From assembly GCF_045287255.1 (NCBI RefSeq), contig NZ_CP137142.1, positions 558,001-622,000 on the forward strand: a DNA stretch of 64,000 nucleotides. Direction: 5' to 3'. Below, piece after piece: positions 41,691 through 49,923 of this stretch. This stretch comes from Henriciella sp045287255 (GTDB taxonomy: Bacteria > Pseudomonadota > Alphaproteobacteria > Caulobacterales > Hyphomonadaceae). Each line of letters starts with the position of its first letter. Position 1 is the stretch's first letter. A model generated the notes under the pieces. That model searched no databases and was not told where the DNA came from. It saw only the letters and a list, made by a program, of their open reading frames with translations. The translations under genes and the position numbers were made by a program.

Positions 41691-42853
41691 TGGATTTAAA
41701 ATCGATCAAGACGGCTATAGCTTTGCAAGCGGATCAAATGGATCGATTGCCGGTTCATGTTAGCGCATACTGTGCGTTTGTCAGTCCTTGGCAACGCAGT
41801 CGCGTAGACGATATCGCCACAGACACGGGCGTCATCTACCAAAACACTGCTGCTGCTGGATACAAGCTTGCCTCCTTCTCGAAAACGCCAGGCTTAGCAG
41901 AAGAATTTCGAGCAGGCGTCGCGCAGCTGTCTGGACGGACGTACTTCGCACCGGGGCGCGCGCCGCGATTTGAAATTGACGGGATAGCGATGTTCGGGAT
42001 TGCTCTTGGCTACCAATCCCTTGGAAGCTCCAAAGAAGAAACCAGATGGCTCGTTAATTGCCTCGAGCAATCTAGCGAAGCGCTAAGCGACGACCCTTGG
42101 CAGTGCAGTTTCGTACGATTGGGCTTGAACACTTTAAACGATAGCGAAGATTTTTCCGACATAGACCCCGTAATGACGGTTGCAATCAAGGCCGCAATGT
42201 CGCTGACACCTACGGAAGAAGAATACGCTGCTGGCTGGGCCCACTTGCTTGCTAATGTCGCAGAAGAGGAAGTCTCCAAAGTTTCTGCCTACCAAGCTGT
42301 GTATGAGGCGTGTGCGGCGGCGCTGGCGCGATTGCCTTTTCATGGGGCTGGTGTTGCGGAGCTTATAGAGATTTTGGTTGGTGTCTCTGAATCCATGTCA
42401 CATTGGACGTACGAGATGACACGGCGCGTCAAAAACGTTGAGCCCAGGCGTTGGGAAATAGACCATGAATACCACGTCCAAAATCTCCTTTGGACGATTC
42501 TCCGCCCGGTGTTTCCTGATCTGATTGACGAAGAGACACTGAAAAAGCTGGGGCACAAATCAGCGCGATTTGATCTTGGCGTTCCGTCTCTTCAGACGAT
42601 TATAGAGGTCAAATTCATGCGAAACCGGGGCCAAAGCGAACTTGCCAAAATAACGGAGGAGGTCGCTGCAGATCATTCGCTCTACCTACGAGAGGGAACG
42701 GGTTTTACGAGAATGATCGTCTTTATCTGGGATGAAGCCCGGCAAACTGAAGAGTATAAAACGCTGCGCCAAGGACTTGAGTCGCTGCTCGGCGTCGAGA
42801 AAGTCATCATTCTTCCTCGACCATCTAGAATGGAACGAATCCCGCAATCCTAA
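41690..42853 (+). CDS. PD-(D/E)XK nuclease coupled to the Argonaute
   Basis: The 387-residue protein (ATG at 41690) has an N-terminal helical region of about 240 residues without a recognised family and a C-terminal restriction-endonuclease fold. The site is Glu260 (DHEYHVQNLLW), Asp295 (ARFDLG) and Glu306-x-Lys308 (IIEVKFM), the DpnII/MboI-type arrangement. It overlaps the Argonaute stop by one base, ensuring joint translation. By analogy with nuclease-linked long-B Argonautes, target recognition should release DNA degradation and block phage or plasmid spread. The N-terminal region may bind the Argonaute or guide. Confidence 0.85.
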   Translation: MDLKSIKTAIALQADQMDRLPVHVSAYCAFVSPWQRSRVDDIATDTGVIYQNTAAAGYKLASFSKTPGLAEEFRAGVAQLSGRTYFAPGRAPRFEIDGIAMFGIALGYQSLGSSKEETRWLVNCLEQSSEALSDDPWQCSFVRLGLNTLNDSEDFSDIDPVMTVAIKAAMSLTPTEEEYAAGWAHLLANVAEEEVSKVSAYQAVYEACAAALARLPFHGAGVAELIEILVGVSESMSHWTYEMTRRVKNVEPRRWEIDHEYHVQNLLWTILRPVFPDLIDEETLKKLGHKSARFDLGVPSLQTIIEVKFMRNRGQSELAKITEEVAADHSLYLREGTGFTRMIVFIWDEARQTEEYKTLRQGLESLLGVEKVIILPRPSRMERIPQS

Positions 42854-42908
42854 GCTTCTCAGCTTATGTCTGGTTTTGCTCGCGTATCAGAAAGCGCCAG
42901 CGTCTTAG

Positions 42909-42930
42909 TTGGGGCGAAATTAGGACGCTC
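42909..42930. repeat. island boundary repeat 1
   Basis: This copy shares TTGGGGCGA and GGACGCTC with 46404-46425 (19 of 22 positions) and partly with 47591-47609. It lies between convergent genes, at the end of the Argonaute module, and is flanked by AGCGTC/GACGCT inverted ends. Confidence 0.45.
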
Positions 42931-42954
42931 ATTAAGGTAGCTTAATCGAAAAGA

Positions 42955-43932
42955 CTATTGGAAGGGTACCAATCCCTGTTCGTCGAGCCAGGTATATCGC
43001 ATCTCTAACGTATACTCGGCAGCGTCAGCATCAGGCGTGACCAGCGCAAAACCATTGTCCGTGTCTGGGTCATAAGCCACAAAGGCATACCACGCACCAT
43101 TATTGCCTGATTGCCAACTAATACGGCGCTTCTGACCCGTGTTTGCATCCCGAACCAACTTAAAGCGCCCCCCCAGCGTGTAATCCTGCGCCGAGGTCGT
43201 AACCGAACGAAGCGCCGCGCGGTCATCAAAATCGAAATCACTCGACCGGAAAGCGTATCGCGAAATCTTTAAAAGGTCGGTTGGAGTTCCCGCCAATCCG
43301 CCAGCGCAGGCGACGAATGAAGGCAAAGGCAAGCTGGTGCCTTTTGCGATAACGGGATCATCGCCTGTCAGCTCACCATCTATAATATAGGCGGTGTCTG
43401 CGCCTGCTGGCTTGAGGACCCATGCATCCAGCAAATTTGATAGAGGCTGCTCGCCAACATGCTCCAGAATTGCGCCTACTAGTACCCAGTTTCCATTGGT
43501 GTATTCGAACATCACCCCGGGCGCTTTTGTGGCTTCACCGACTCCGATCTCATTCGCGGCGTCGATGAGCGAAAGTTTCTTCGACGGTAGCGATGGATCA
43601 TTTCGCAGTGCTGGAATTAGCCGGTCCTCAAGCCCGGAACGGTTTTCGAGCAACCGACGTAGAGTAACGTCTGATGCATTCGGCCCATTATACTCAGGTA
43701 GTAACTCCGCGATCGATGCATCCAGAGACAAGCGCCCTTCATTTTCAAGCCGGAGCGCCGCTAGAGTACAGACATATTTAGCGATGGAACCTGCTTGATG
43801 GACTTTATTTGATTGGCCACCCGAAATTGCCATTTCTGGCGCGATTCGCCCGGCCTTCATTTCTGCCACCACGTGCGGTGCCTCGGATGCGATTGCGAAC
43901 ATTGATAATGCAGAAGTAAGATGGGTTATCAT
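42955..43932 (-). CDS. serine hydrolase, class C beta-lactamase/PBP fold
   Basis: The 325-residue protein has the SxxK pair Ser49/Lys52 (AGSIAKYV) and a Tyr-x-Asn (EYTNGNW), the class C/PBP arrangement; the third motif is not a clear KTG. Family members include esterases, D-amino-acid peptidases and lactamases. Its N-terminus is only weakly signal-like, so location is unsure. It lies 33 bp after a second serine hydrolase on the same strand. Confidence 0.82.
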   Translation of the reverse strand: MITHLTSALSMFAIASEAPHVVAEMKAGRIAPEMAISGGQSNKVHQAGSIAKYVCTLAALRLENEGRLSLDASIAELLPEYNGPNASDVTLRRLLENRSGLEDRLIPALRNDPSLPSKKLSLIDAANEIGVGEATKAPGVMFEYTNGNWVLVGAILEHVGEQPLSNLLDAWVLKPAGADTAYIIDGELTGDDPVIAKGTSLPLPSFVACAGGLAGTPTDLLKISRYAFRSSDFDFDDRAALRSVTTSAQDYTLGGRFKLVRDANTGQKRRISWQSGNNGAWYAFVAYDPDTDNGFALVTPDADAAEYTLEMRYTWLDEQGLVPFQ

Positions 43933-43965
43933 TCTCGAGTCTCTTATTCATGCTAGATTGAAATT

Positions 43966-45690
43966 CTACTGGGGCGCACAGGAATGAAAGCTCACGCCGC
44001 TCACGCGACCGTCACCAACGTCAAAACCCATAACTTCGGTGTCGGACGATGTCACCTTTTTCAACATAAAGGCACCAGTCCAAACACGGTCATTGCCATT
44101 CCATGAAACGTTCGAACCCTCTGGAGTTGGGAATAGTTGAATTGGAGGCGCATTTTGCTGCTGAAAAAGCAAAAGTTCGTCGTCGATGATTAGCTCGAAT
44201 GCTGACTTGAGTTCATTGCTACAATATCGTCCAGCCATATCTCGCACCTGCTCTATGGAACTCGGCGGTTTATCATCATAGCGCCATCCAGTATACGCAT
44301 AAGTATCGGTTTCAAAGGTCATGGTTAGAGCCGGCTCTTCAGACGAGAAAGCTACGCGGCTCAGCCCCGGCACGGTCAAAAAACTGCCATCACTTTGCGG
44401 GTGCAGGCGCGCGAGAAATGCGTCACCGCCATCATGTAGCGCCAATCCACCTTCAGGGTGCCCCCGAACGAAGCGACGATTGTTGCGCTTCTGCAGGAAA
44501 TACGCGCCTTTCAAATCGTCCGCATTATCTGTTTCGAATGATCCTTCGGCAAGAGAGGGTTCCGCAGAGGATAGCGGATTGTCCAGACCGAGTTTGGTCA
44601 AAACGTCTGCTGCAAAAGCCCAACCCTGAAACGCGAAATCATCATTGCGATTGGCCAGCACATAAACAGAGACGCCCAACTCGGGAAATCGAATCTGATC
44701 AGAGATAAATCCTCCCATCCCGCCGCCATGAGATTCCACGGCGCGATCGTCAGTAAGCCACAATCCGCCTCCATAAGGCAGCTCGGTTCCGTCATTCAGT
44801 ACGCCCTGGGTTTTCAGAAAACGCTGAAGCGTCTTGCCGAGGACCTTACCGTTTGAAAGTTCTCGATCCCATTTTTCCAGGTCCGTTAGCGTCGTTAGCA
44901 CGCCGCCATCGCCGACGACATCAAAATGCTTGAGCCAACTCCGCCATTCGCCATGGGCACCTGCGTCCTGTCGCCGATAGCTTTGCACGCGATCAAGTAC
45001 AATCTCGCCGTGATCATCGTCGAACAGTGTATTGTCCATGCCCAGAGGGTCGAACAAGCGCTGTTCAGCAACCTCGCGAAACGGAGTGTCTTCTATCGCC
45101 TCAATGACCGCGCTCAATAAGACGTAGCCACTACTCGAATATCGCATTTCAGTTCCGGGCGCGAAATCAAGATCGACCTGTTGGGAGATCAGCGCGAGCG
45201 CGTCAGCGTGAGTCATACGGTCCTGCCCTCGTAAATCATCTCCTCGGATCAATAGTAGTGAGGTGTATTCGCGCACACCACTTGTATGCCACATACAGTG
45301 GGCAATTGTGACCGGCTCATAAATTTCAGGCAGGTCTGGCAGATATGTCCTGACGCTATCATTCAGAGAAAGTTTCTCATCTTCGATCAATTGCCCGATG
45401 AGCGCCGCCGTGAACTGTTTGCTCATCGACGCAATGTAAAATTTCGACGCCGCATCGATTTTTATTTGATGCTCCAGGTTCGCATACCCCCAATAACTTT
45501 CGTGAATGAGTTCGCCGTTTTGAATAACGCCAACGGCGAAACCGGGTCGGGGCGTTGCGGTTGCTTCCCCAAATCGAGCGTCCGCTGCAGGCGTGATTGG
45601 ATCGTGTGGTTGAGCAATGGCCGCAGACGCCAAAACTAGCATCGCGCACATGATAAAAATTTGAACCAGTGGTATTCGTATTCGGGTCAA
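43966..45690 (-). CDS. exported serine hydrolase of the beta-lactamase/PBP fold
   Basis: The 574-residue protein has a signal peptide (cleavage near AIAQPHD). The catalytic domain, about residues 35-390, has Ser88-x-x-Lys91 (ASMSKQFTA), Tyr-x-Ser (RYSSSGYVLL) and HGGGMGGF as third motif. A C-terminal beta-rich domain of about 180 residues follows. It acts in the periplasm on an unknown ester or peptide. With the next gene it forms a pair divergent from a winged-helix regulator. Confidence 0.85.
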   Translation of the reverse strand: MTRIRIPLVQIFIMCAMLVLASAAIAQPHDPITPAADARFGEATATPRPGFAVGVIQNGELIHESYWGYANLEHQIKIDAASKFYIASMSKQFTAALIGQLIEDEKLSLNDSVRTYLPDLPEIYEPVTIAHCMWHTSGVREYTSLLLIRGDDLRGQDRMTHADALALISQQVDLDFAPGTEMRYSSSGYVLLSAVIEAIEDTPFREVAEQRLFDPLGMDNTLFDDDHGEIVLDRVQSYRRQDAGAHGEWRSWLKHFDVVGDGGVLTTLTDLEKWDRELSNGKVLGKTLQRFLKTQGVLNDGTELPYGGGLWLTDDRAVESHGGGMGGFISDQIRFPELGVSVYVLANRNDDFAFQGWAFAADVLTKLGLDNPLSSAEPSLAEGSFETDNADDLKGAYFLQKRNNRRFVRGHPEGGLALHDGGDAFLARLHPQSDGSFLTVPGLSRVAFSSEEPALTMTFETDTYAYTGWRYDDKPPSSIEQVRDMAGRYCSNELKSAFELIIDDELLLFQQQNAPPIQLFPTPEGSNVSWNGNDRVWTGAFMLKKVTSSDTEVMGFDVGDGRVSGVSFHSCAPQ

Positions 45691-45748
45691 TGAAATGGTG
45701 TCCTTTTCCGGTTTGACTGATAAGTGCGTAATCAGCTGAGAAAAGCAA

Positions 45749-45784
45749 TTGAAGACGGTTGAAGTTTGTTGAAGTCGCCTGAAT
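45749..45784. promoter_or_regulatory. 10-bp phased TTGAAG repeats
   Basis: TTGAAG occurs at 45749, 45759 and 45769, with a degenerate fourth copy (CTGAAT) at 45779. One-turn spacing of direct repeats is typical for OmpR-type winged-helix proteins. The site lies between the hydrolase pair and the winged-helix gene. Confidence 0.55.
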
Positions 45785-45831
45785 TCAAAGGGTAAAGGGG
45801 CGTATCAGTTTCGAAACGCGCAGGTGAGCTT

Positions 45832-46317
45832 TTGAATTATAAATGTTCCGGATTAGAGATTGATACGACCTCAGGCGTCGTCTCTAAAGATTCCGAACGA
45901 GTCCTACTGAGTGGCCTCAACTTAGCGCTCTTGACTGCGCTCTTGCAGGCTTCTCCGAACAGGCTTTCGCACGAGGACTTGATGCGGATGGTTTGGCAAA
46001 GAGAAGTGGTTTCCGATGCGACGATTGCGAAACGCATTTCCTTGCTTCGCGAAGCTCTTAGCAAGTTGGGCGCGGATGGTAATTTTATCAAAACCTTTCC
46101 CCACAAGCATTATGGATTGTCTCACCCCGTCGTGGTGGAGCAATCTGACGACACGTCGGCAACATCTCCGTATTCCACGTTGCGAATTGCGGTAGCGATA
46201 TCAGGACTCTTGATTGTCTCAATTGTCTCTCTCGTAGCGCTTTTGTCTTTGCAAGAAACGGAGCCGGCGCGATTAACAGACCCCGAAACGGGACTAGAGC
46301 TGATCGCGCCTAATTGA
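45832..46317 (+). CDS. membrane-anchored winged-helix regulator (CadC/ToxR-like)
   Basis: The 161-residue protein, with a TTG start, has an OmpR-type DNA-binding domain (residues 1-100: LEIDTTSGVVSKDSERVLLS, LSHEDLMRMVWQREVVSDATIAKRISLLREAL), then a transmembrane helix at about 117-140 and only about 20 periplasmic residues. CadC/ToxR proteins usually have a large sensor outside; here it is almost absent. It probably controls the divergent serine hydrolases. Confidence 0.75.
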   Translation: MNYKCSGLEIDTTSGVVSKDSERVLLSGLNLALLTALLQASPNRLSHEDLMRMVWQREVVSDATIAKRISLLREALSKLGADGNFIKTFPHKHYGLSHPVVVEQSDDTSATSPYSTLRIAVAISGLLIVSIVSLVALLSLQETEPARLTDPETGLELIAPN

Positions 46318-46403
46318 GCTGCAACATGCTTTCTTGGTTTGGGATTTCCCATTCTCTCAGTCGCTCAACATCAACTCAAAAAAATCGTATTCGAGCGACC
46401 AAT

Positions 46404-46425
46404 TTGGGGCGAGTTAAGGACGCTC
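46404..46425. repeat. island boundary repeat 2
   Basis: This copy matches 42909-42930 at 19 of 22 positions and, like it, lies between convergent genes. CGAGCG/CGCTCG inverted ends flank it. Confidence 0.45.
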
Positions 46426-46470
46426 GGAAAATTTCTGACCCAACGGCTGCATATGGACCATTTTGAGTTG

Positions 46471-47529
46471 CTACCTGATCCTGCCTCTTAAACAATCTCG
46501 CGATGCTGCCACCAGAAGTCCATCCTGTGTGGGCGACAGTCCATACCCTTCTTTGAAATATGGTACTTTGACGGTTTGCTCGACCGCCCCCGAAAGGGTG
46601 TTCACAAACTGACATTTCCCGTCTTCTGTCAAAACGAGTATTTGCCCTTCAACACCTATCACGCTTGAGCGGATTTTGGCGGAAAGATCCAAATGCCAGG
46701 AAACGTTTAGTTTAGGTTTGAGCTTTCTGAACAGCCCGCGTTTTTCTCCTTTCACAAGTAGCGACGCGACATGACCACGCTGCGATGCCACGACGACCTC
46801 GCCGCTCGAAACGACAGGTCGCTGGGAAACTTCGCTCGACTCCGTGAGATTATAGCTGTCGATTGGTCGCCCATTGTCGAGATCAAAAACTGCTACGTGA
46901 TTTCGGCTACCAACAAATATGAAATCTCCCAAAATGGCAGGGCAGTACAGAATATCGTTGTGCTCTGTCTGCCATACCAATTTACCCGTCTCTGCATTGG
47001 TACAATAAAGGAAATAGCGCCACTCGCCGAATTTCTTTGTGACGCCAACGCTATGAACTATGAAACGGGAGCATTCACTCGCTGCCAAACCATAGCAATG
47101 ACCGCCATTTTCAAACTCCCAGCAGACTGTGCCCGATTGGCAATCAATGGCTCTAGTGAAATTTGATTGGCCGGCTATTTCAGCATAAACAAATTGGTCT
47201 TGGTTCAAGATCCCTTGCCAAAGGTTTCTTTCTGAGGGTCGTGTCCCCCAACACAATTGCCCATGCATGTCGATCTTGAACACATGGCCACTAAAGCTGG
47301 TGAGATAAACAAAACCATCCAGCGAAATAGACGGCTCCGCAAAGAAATGCTCATGATCGAACCGCCAGAGCTCTTTACCTGTGTCCAACTCTACGCCGAC
47401 GAGAGTGCCACTGAACTTACTGTCTTGTCCGTGATTGATTGTTAGAATGGCACGATCTTCATGGATCAACGGGCGTCTATGCGAAACTGATCTCGCGCCC
47501 TTTAATCCATACTTCCAAACGGTTTTCAT
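46471..47529 (-). CDS. PQQ-like beta-propeller repeat protein, cytosolic
   Basis: The roughly 352-residue protein is built of blades of the PQQ/quinoprotein repeat type (TGKELWRFDHE, GQLCWGTRP, SGTVCWEFENGG, TGKLVWQTEHND). No signal peptide is seen, unlike BamB or PQQ dehydrogenases, and no PQQ or calcium ligands are evident. The ATG at 47529, with AAGGTCGAG upstream, is chosen over one 9 codons earlier. The role may be a scaffold. It lies on the island between two regulators. Confidence 0.7.
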   Translation of the reverse strand: MKTVWKYGLKGARSVSHRRPLIHEDRAILTINHGQDSKFSGTLVGVELDTGKELWRFDHEHFFAEPSISLDGFVYLTSFSGHVFKIDMHGQLCWGTRPSERNLWQGILNQDQFVYAEIAGQSNFTRAIDCQSGTVCWEFENGGHCYGLAASECSRFIVHSVGVTKKFGEWRYFLYCTNAETGKLVWQTEHNDILYCPAILGDFIFVGSRNHVAVFDLDNGRPIDSYNLTESSEVSQRPVVSSGEVVVASQRGHVASLLVKGEKRGLFRKLKPKLNVSWHLDLSAKIRSSVIGVEGQILVLTEDGKCQFVNTLSGAVEQTVKVPYFKEGYGLSPTQDGLLVAASRDCLRGRIR

Positions 47530-47590
47530 AGTCTCGACCTTATGCGCGACAAACACCGTTTCAAGAAAATAGTTTTTGAGAGGCTGTTCT

Positions 47591-47609
47591 AGGGCGACTT
47601 AAGCCGCTC
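47591..47609. repeat. island boundary repeat 3 (partial)
   Basis: GGGCGA-TTAAG-CGCTC is shared with repeats 1 and 2, with two mismatches and one gap over 19 positions. It lies between the propeller and XRE genes. Confidence 0.35.
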
Positions 47610-47655
47610 ACCAACCTATTTCGGTTTATGGAGTTGGATGAAAGGCTGAGCTGAC

Positions 47656-47874
47656 TTAGTCCGTTCGCTTGTCGTTCAGGAATATCGCCGGATGCACCCC
47701 CAGAGCTTCTGCGATTTTTCCTAACATCGCAACTGTCGGGTTGTATTCTCCACGTTCAATCCCGCCGAGATAGCGCATATCCATATCCGCCTTATGGGCC
47801 AGCTGTTCCTGACTCAGCCCAGCTTCTTTGCGAATTCGCCGAATGTTGAGGCCTACGACCTTTTCCCAAAACAT
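47656..47874 (-). CDS. XRE-family helix-turn-helix regulator
   Basis: The 72-residue single-domain Cro/CI-like protein has LNIRRIRKEAGLSQEQLAHKADMDMRYLGGIERGEYNPTV. It is divergent from a secreted-protein gene. A perfect 18-bp palindrome is centred in the 96-bp gap, so it is likely to repress itself and that gene. Confidence 0.87.
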   Translation of the reverse strand: MFWEKVVGLNIRRIRKEAGLSQEQLAHKADMDMRYLGGIERGEYNPTVAMLGKIAEALGVHPAIFLNDKRTD

Positions 47875-47907
47875 TCAGCCAATTAGTTAAGGCCTACGCA
47901 ACCTCTC

Positions 47908-47925
47908 TAGGGTATATATACCCTA
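47908..47925. promoter_or_regulatory. probable XRE operator
   Basis: TAGGGTATATATACCCTA is a perfect 18-bp palindrome, 34 bp from the XRE start and 46 bp from the divergent gene. Confidence 0.75.
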
Positions 47926-47970
47926 TTCTGAATTAAGCTGTGACCAGCGAAACCTTAGAAGGAGGTTGGA

Positions 47971-48657
47971 ATGAGATTGTTCAAGCACTTAGCGATGGTC
48001 GGTTTTGCCGCGCATCTTTCAATAACGGCCAACGCCCAATCTATTATCTGGCCGGAGGCCAAAGGAAACGCGAATCAAGACGCGCGCGTTCAGATACATG
48101 TCGATAAGGCCAAAGAGGACTATGCGCGCGCGATGGAAGCGTCAAACCGTGCGCTTGGGTTAGTGGCCAATTTGAAAAACATGGAGATTCGTCAGGAACC
48201 CTACACCGAGGTAATTTCGGACGGTCTCGTGTTTAAAGGCATCAGCTTAGATCAAAGCCCCACGAACAGTTACAAGGTCATTGCTGGATCGATGCGATAT
48301 CCAGGAGGGGCGACAGCGGAAGGAGCTTTTTCTTATGTGTCATACCCTACTATTCCAAATTGGGGTGACGTCGTTCTGATCGCGAGCGAAGCAAGTCCAA
48401 TTGAGACTTTTGTAGGTGAAATGGCCCGCGCTGGCAGTCCCGAGGCAAGCCTCAGTGAGGGTGTTGTGGCTTTAAAAAATGGCGATCAGTTTACTGGCCT
48501 GTTCTACTCTCGCGAAGGGGCTTCCGGTGTTTATGAGCGAGCTGACGGACACATGACGTTTACCGGCGACCTCGGCTACAACGGATACAGTTTCAGTTTT
48601 GAAAACGGTATTGTCCAAGATGCCGACGAAAACCTAGTCGCGGTGATCCTCGACTAA
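47971..48657 (+). CDS. exported protein of unknown function with MORN-like C-terminus
   Basis: The 228-residue protein starts after AGAAGGAGG and has a signal peptide (cleavage near ANAQS). A helical stretch of about 40 residues is followed by a beta-rich part with GGATAEGAFSYVSYP, KNGDQFTGLFYSREGASGVYERADG and MTFTGDLGYNGYSF, which recall MORN-type repeats. No enzyme motif is seen. It is the last gene before attR and is controlled, by position, by the divergent XRE protein. Confidence 0.65.
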   Translation: MRLFKHLAMVGFAAHLSITANAQSIIWPEAKGNANQDARVQIHVDKAKEDYARAMEASNRALGLVANLKNMEIRQEPYTEVISDGLVFKGISLDQSPTNSYKVIAGSMRYPGGATAEGAFSYVSYPTIPNWGDVVLIASEASPIETFVGEMARAGSPEASLSEGVVALKNGDQFTGLFYSREGASGVYERADGHMTFTGDLGYNGYSFSFENGIVQDADENLVAVILD

Positions 48658-48683
48658 TCTAGAGTACATCCGAGCATTGTTGA

Positions 48684-48744
48684 ATGCGGGGCAAAGTCAC
48701 CTTTTGTTCATGGCAAAGCATAGGTGTGCAGAAGTGCCCCGCAT
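48684..48744. repeat. inverted arm-type repeats near attR
   Basis: ATGCGGGGCA (48684-48693) and TGCCCCGCAT (48735-48744) form a perfect 10-bp inverted pair, with a nested CACCT/AGGTG pair. The same octamers occur near attL. They lie 37-93 bp from the attR core, as expected for integrase arm sites. Confidence 0.6.
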
Positions 48745-48778
48745 GGTCATAACCTATTGATCCGGTTCGGATTCCTCC

Positions 48779-48796
48779 GTCTCCCCCGAACCACCA
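48779..48796. other. attR core of the genomic island
   Basis: This is an exact copy of the tRNA-Met 3' end, GTCTCCCCCGAACCACCA. Just upstream, GGTTCGG (48764-48770) can pair with the CCGAACC of the core, mimicking the tRNA acceptor stem. Confidence 0.9.
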
Positions 48797-48887
48797 ATAA
48801 CCACAAGTGTATCAGAATTGCCCCTAGGGGACCTATAGCTATTGCGGCTTGTCGCACTAAACTTTCTTTCAACAAGGGAGCCGCGTG

Positions 48888-49886
48888 ATGACAAAACCCA
48901 TTAATCTTGATCGCCGCCAATTGATGCTGGGGGCTGGCTTGGCCGCGACCGCCTTTGCAGCCAGAGGTGCCACCGCGCAGGGCGAGGCCACAGAGCCGGA
49001 CTTGACCGGGGTGTCCATCCTGATCACAGGCAGTTCGTCTGGCTTTGGTCGTCTCGGTGCCGAGCATTATGCTCGCCTCGGTGCCAAGGTCTTCGCCACG
49101 ATGCGCAACCTGCCCAGACCAGAAGCCGATGAGTTGACGACCCTGGCAACAGAGGAAAATCTCGATATCACGGTGCTTGAGATTGATGTGACCTCTGATG
49201 AACAGGTTGCATCTGGTGTCGCGGCTGCCTTGGCGGCTAATGATGGCAAGCTGGATGTCCTGATCAACAATGCCGGGATTGCTTATGCTGGTCCGATCGA
49301 AGTGCAGGATATGGCGGCAACGCAGCTCATCTTTGATACCAATGTTTATGGGCCGCACAGGATGGCCCGTGCGGTTCTGCCGGCCATGCGCGCGGCCGGG
49401 GCTGGGCAGATTTTCAATGTGTCATCCCAACTCGGTCGCCTCGTCATTCCGGGCTTTGGCCAGTACTCCCCAAGCAAGTTTGCGCTCGAAGCCATGAGCG
49501 AACAGATGGCGTATGAAACCGTTGCACAGGGTATCGAGGTGACGATTATTCAACCCGGTGGCTACCCGACTGAAATCTGGGAAAATCAGGTCGCCTTGTC
49601 GAAGGATCTCAAGGCGCGGCTACCTGAAGAATTGCTTGCAGCCTATCCGACAATGACCGCAGGGATGGGGTCTGGCGATGGCGGGGGCGGCACCACAGAC
49701 CCGATGGATATTCCGCGCGCGATTGCAGAGATTATTGCCATGCCAGCCGGAACACGCCCGCTGAGACGCGCTGTCCATCCCGTGGCCCGTCCACAAGAGC
49801 CAATCAATGAGGTTTCCGCCCAACAACAACTCGCCATGCTTGGAAACTCCGGATATGGGCCAATGATCAAGGCTGTATTGGAATAG
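48888..49886 (+). CDS. exported short-chain dehydrogenase/reductase (Tat-type signal)
   Basis: The 332-residue SDR has a Tat signal (LDRRQLMLGAGLAATAFAA), so it should be folded before export. The NAD(P) site is ILITGSSSGFGRLGA; NNAG and the catalytic Ser/Tyr/Lys (NVSSQLG, QYSPSKFALEAM) are present. The substrate is unknown; periplasmic SDRs are uncommon. It is the first chromosomal gene right of the island, with the ATG at 48888 after AAGGGAG. Confidence 0.85.
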   Translation: MTKPINLDRRQLMLGAGLAATAFAARGATAQGEATEPDLTGVSILITGSSSGFGRLGAEHYARLGAKVFATMRNLPRPEADELTTLATEENLDITVLEIDVTSDEQVASGVAAALAANDGKLDVLINNAGIAYAGPIEVQDMAATQLIFDTNVYGPHRMARAVLPAMRAAGAGQIFNVSSQLGRLVIPGFGQYSPSKFALEAMSEQMAYETVAQGIEVTIIQPGGYPTEIWENQVALSKDLKARLPEELLAAYPTMTAGMGSGDGGGGTTDPMDIPRAIAEIIAMPAGTRPLRRAVHPVARPQEPINEVSAQQQLAMLGNSGYGPMIKAVLE

Positions 49887-49923
49887 ATTGAGGGTGTTCG
49901 TAGAGCGCTCGTATGATCTTGAA

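Noticed and set aside
42955..45690. Beta-lactam resistance genes
   Set aside because: The SxxK and YxN/S motifs only show the fold; most proteins of this type are esterases or peptidases, so resistance is not claimed.
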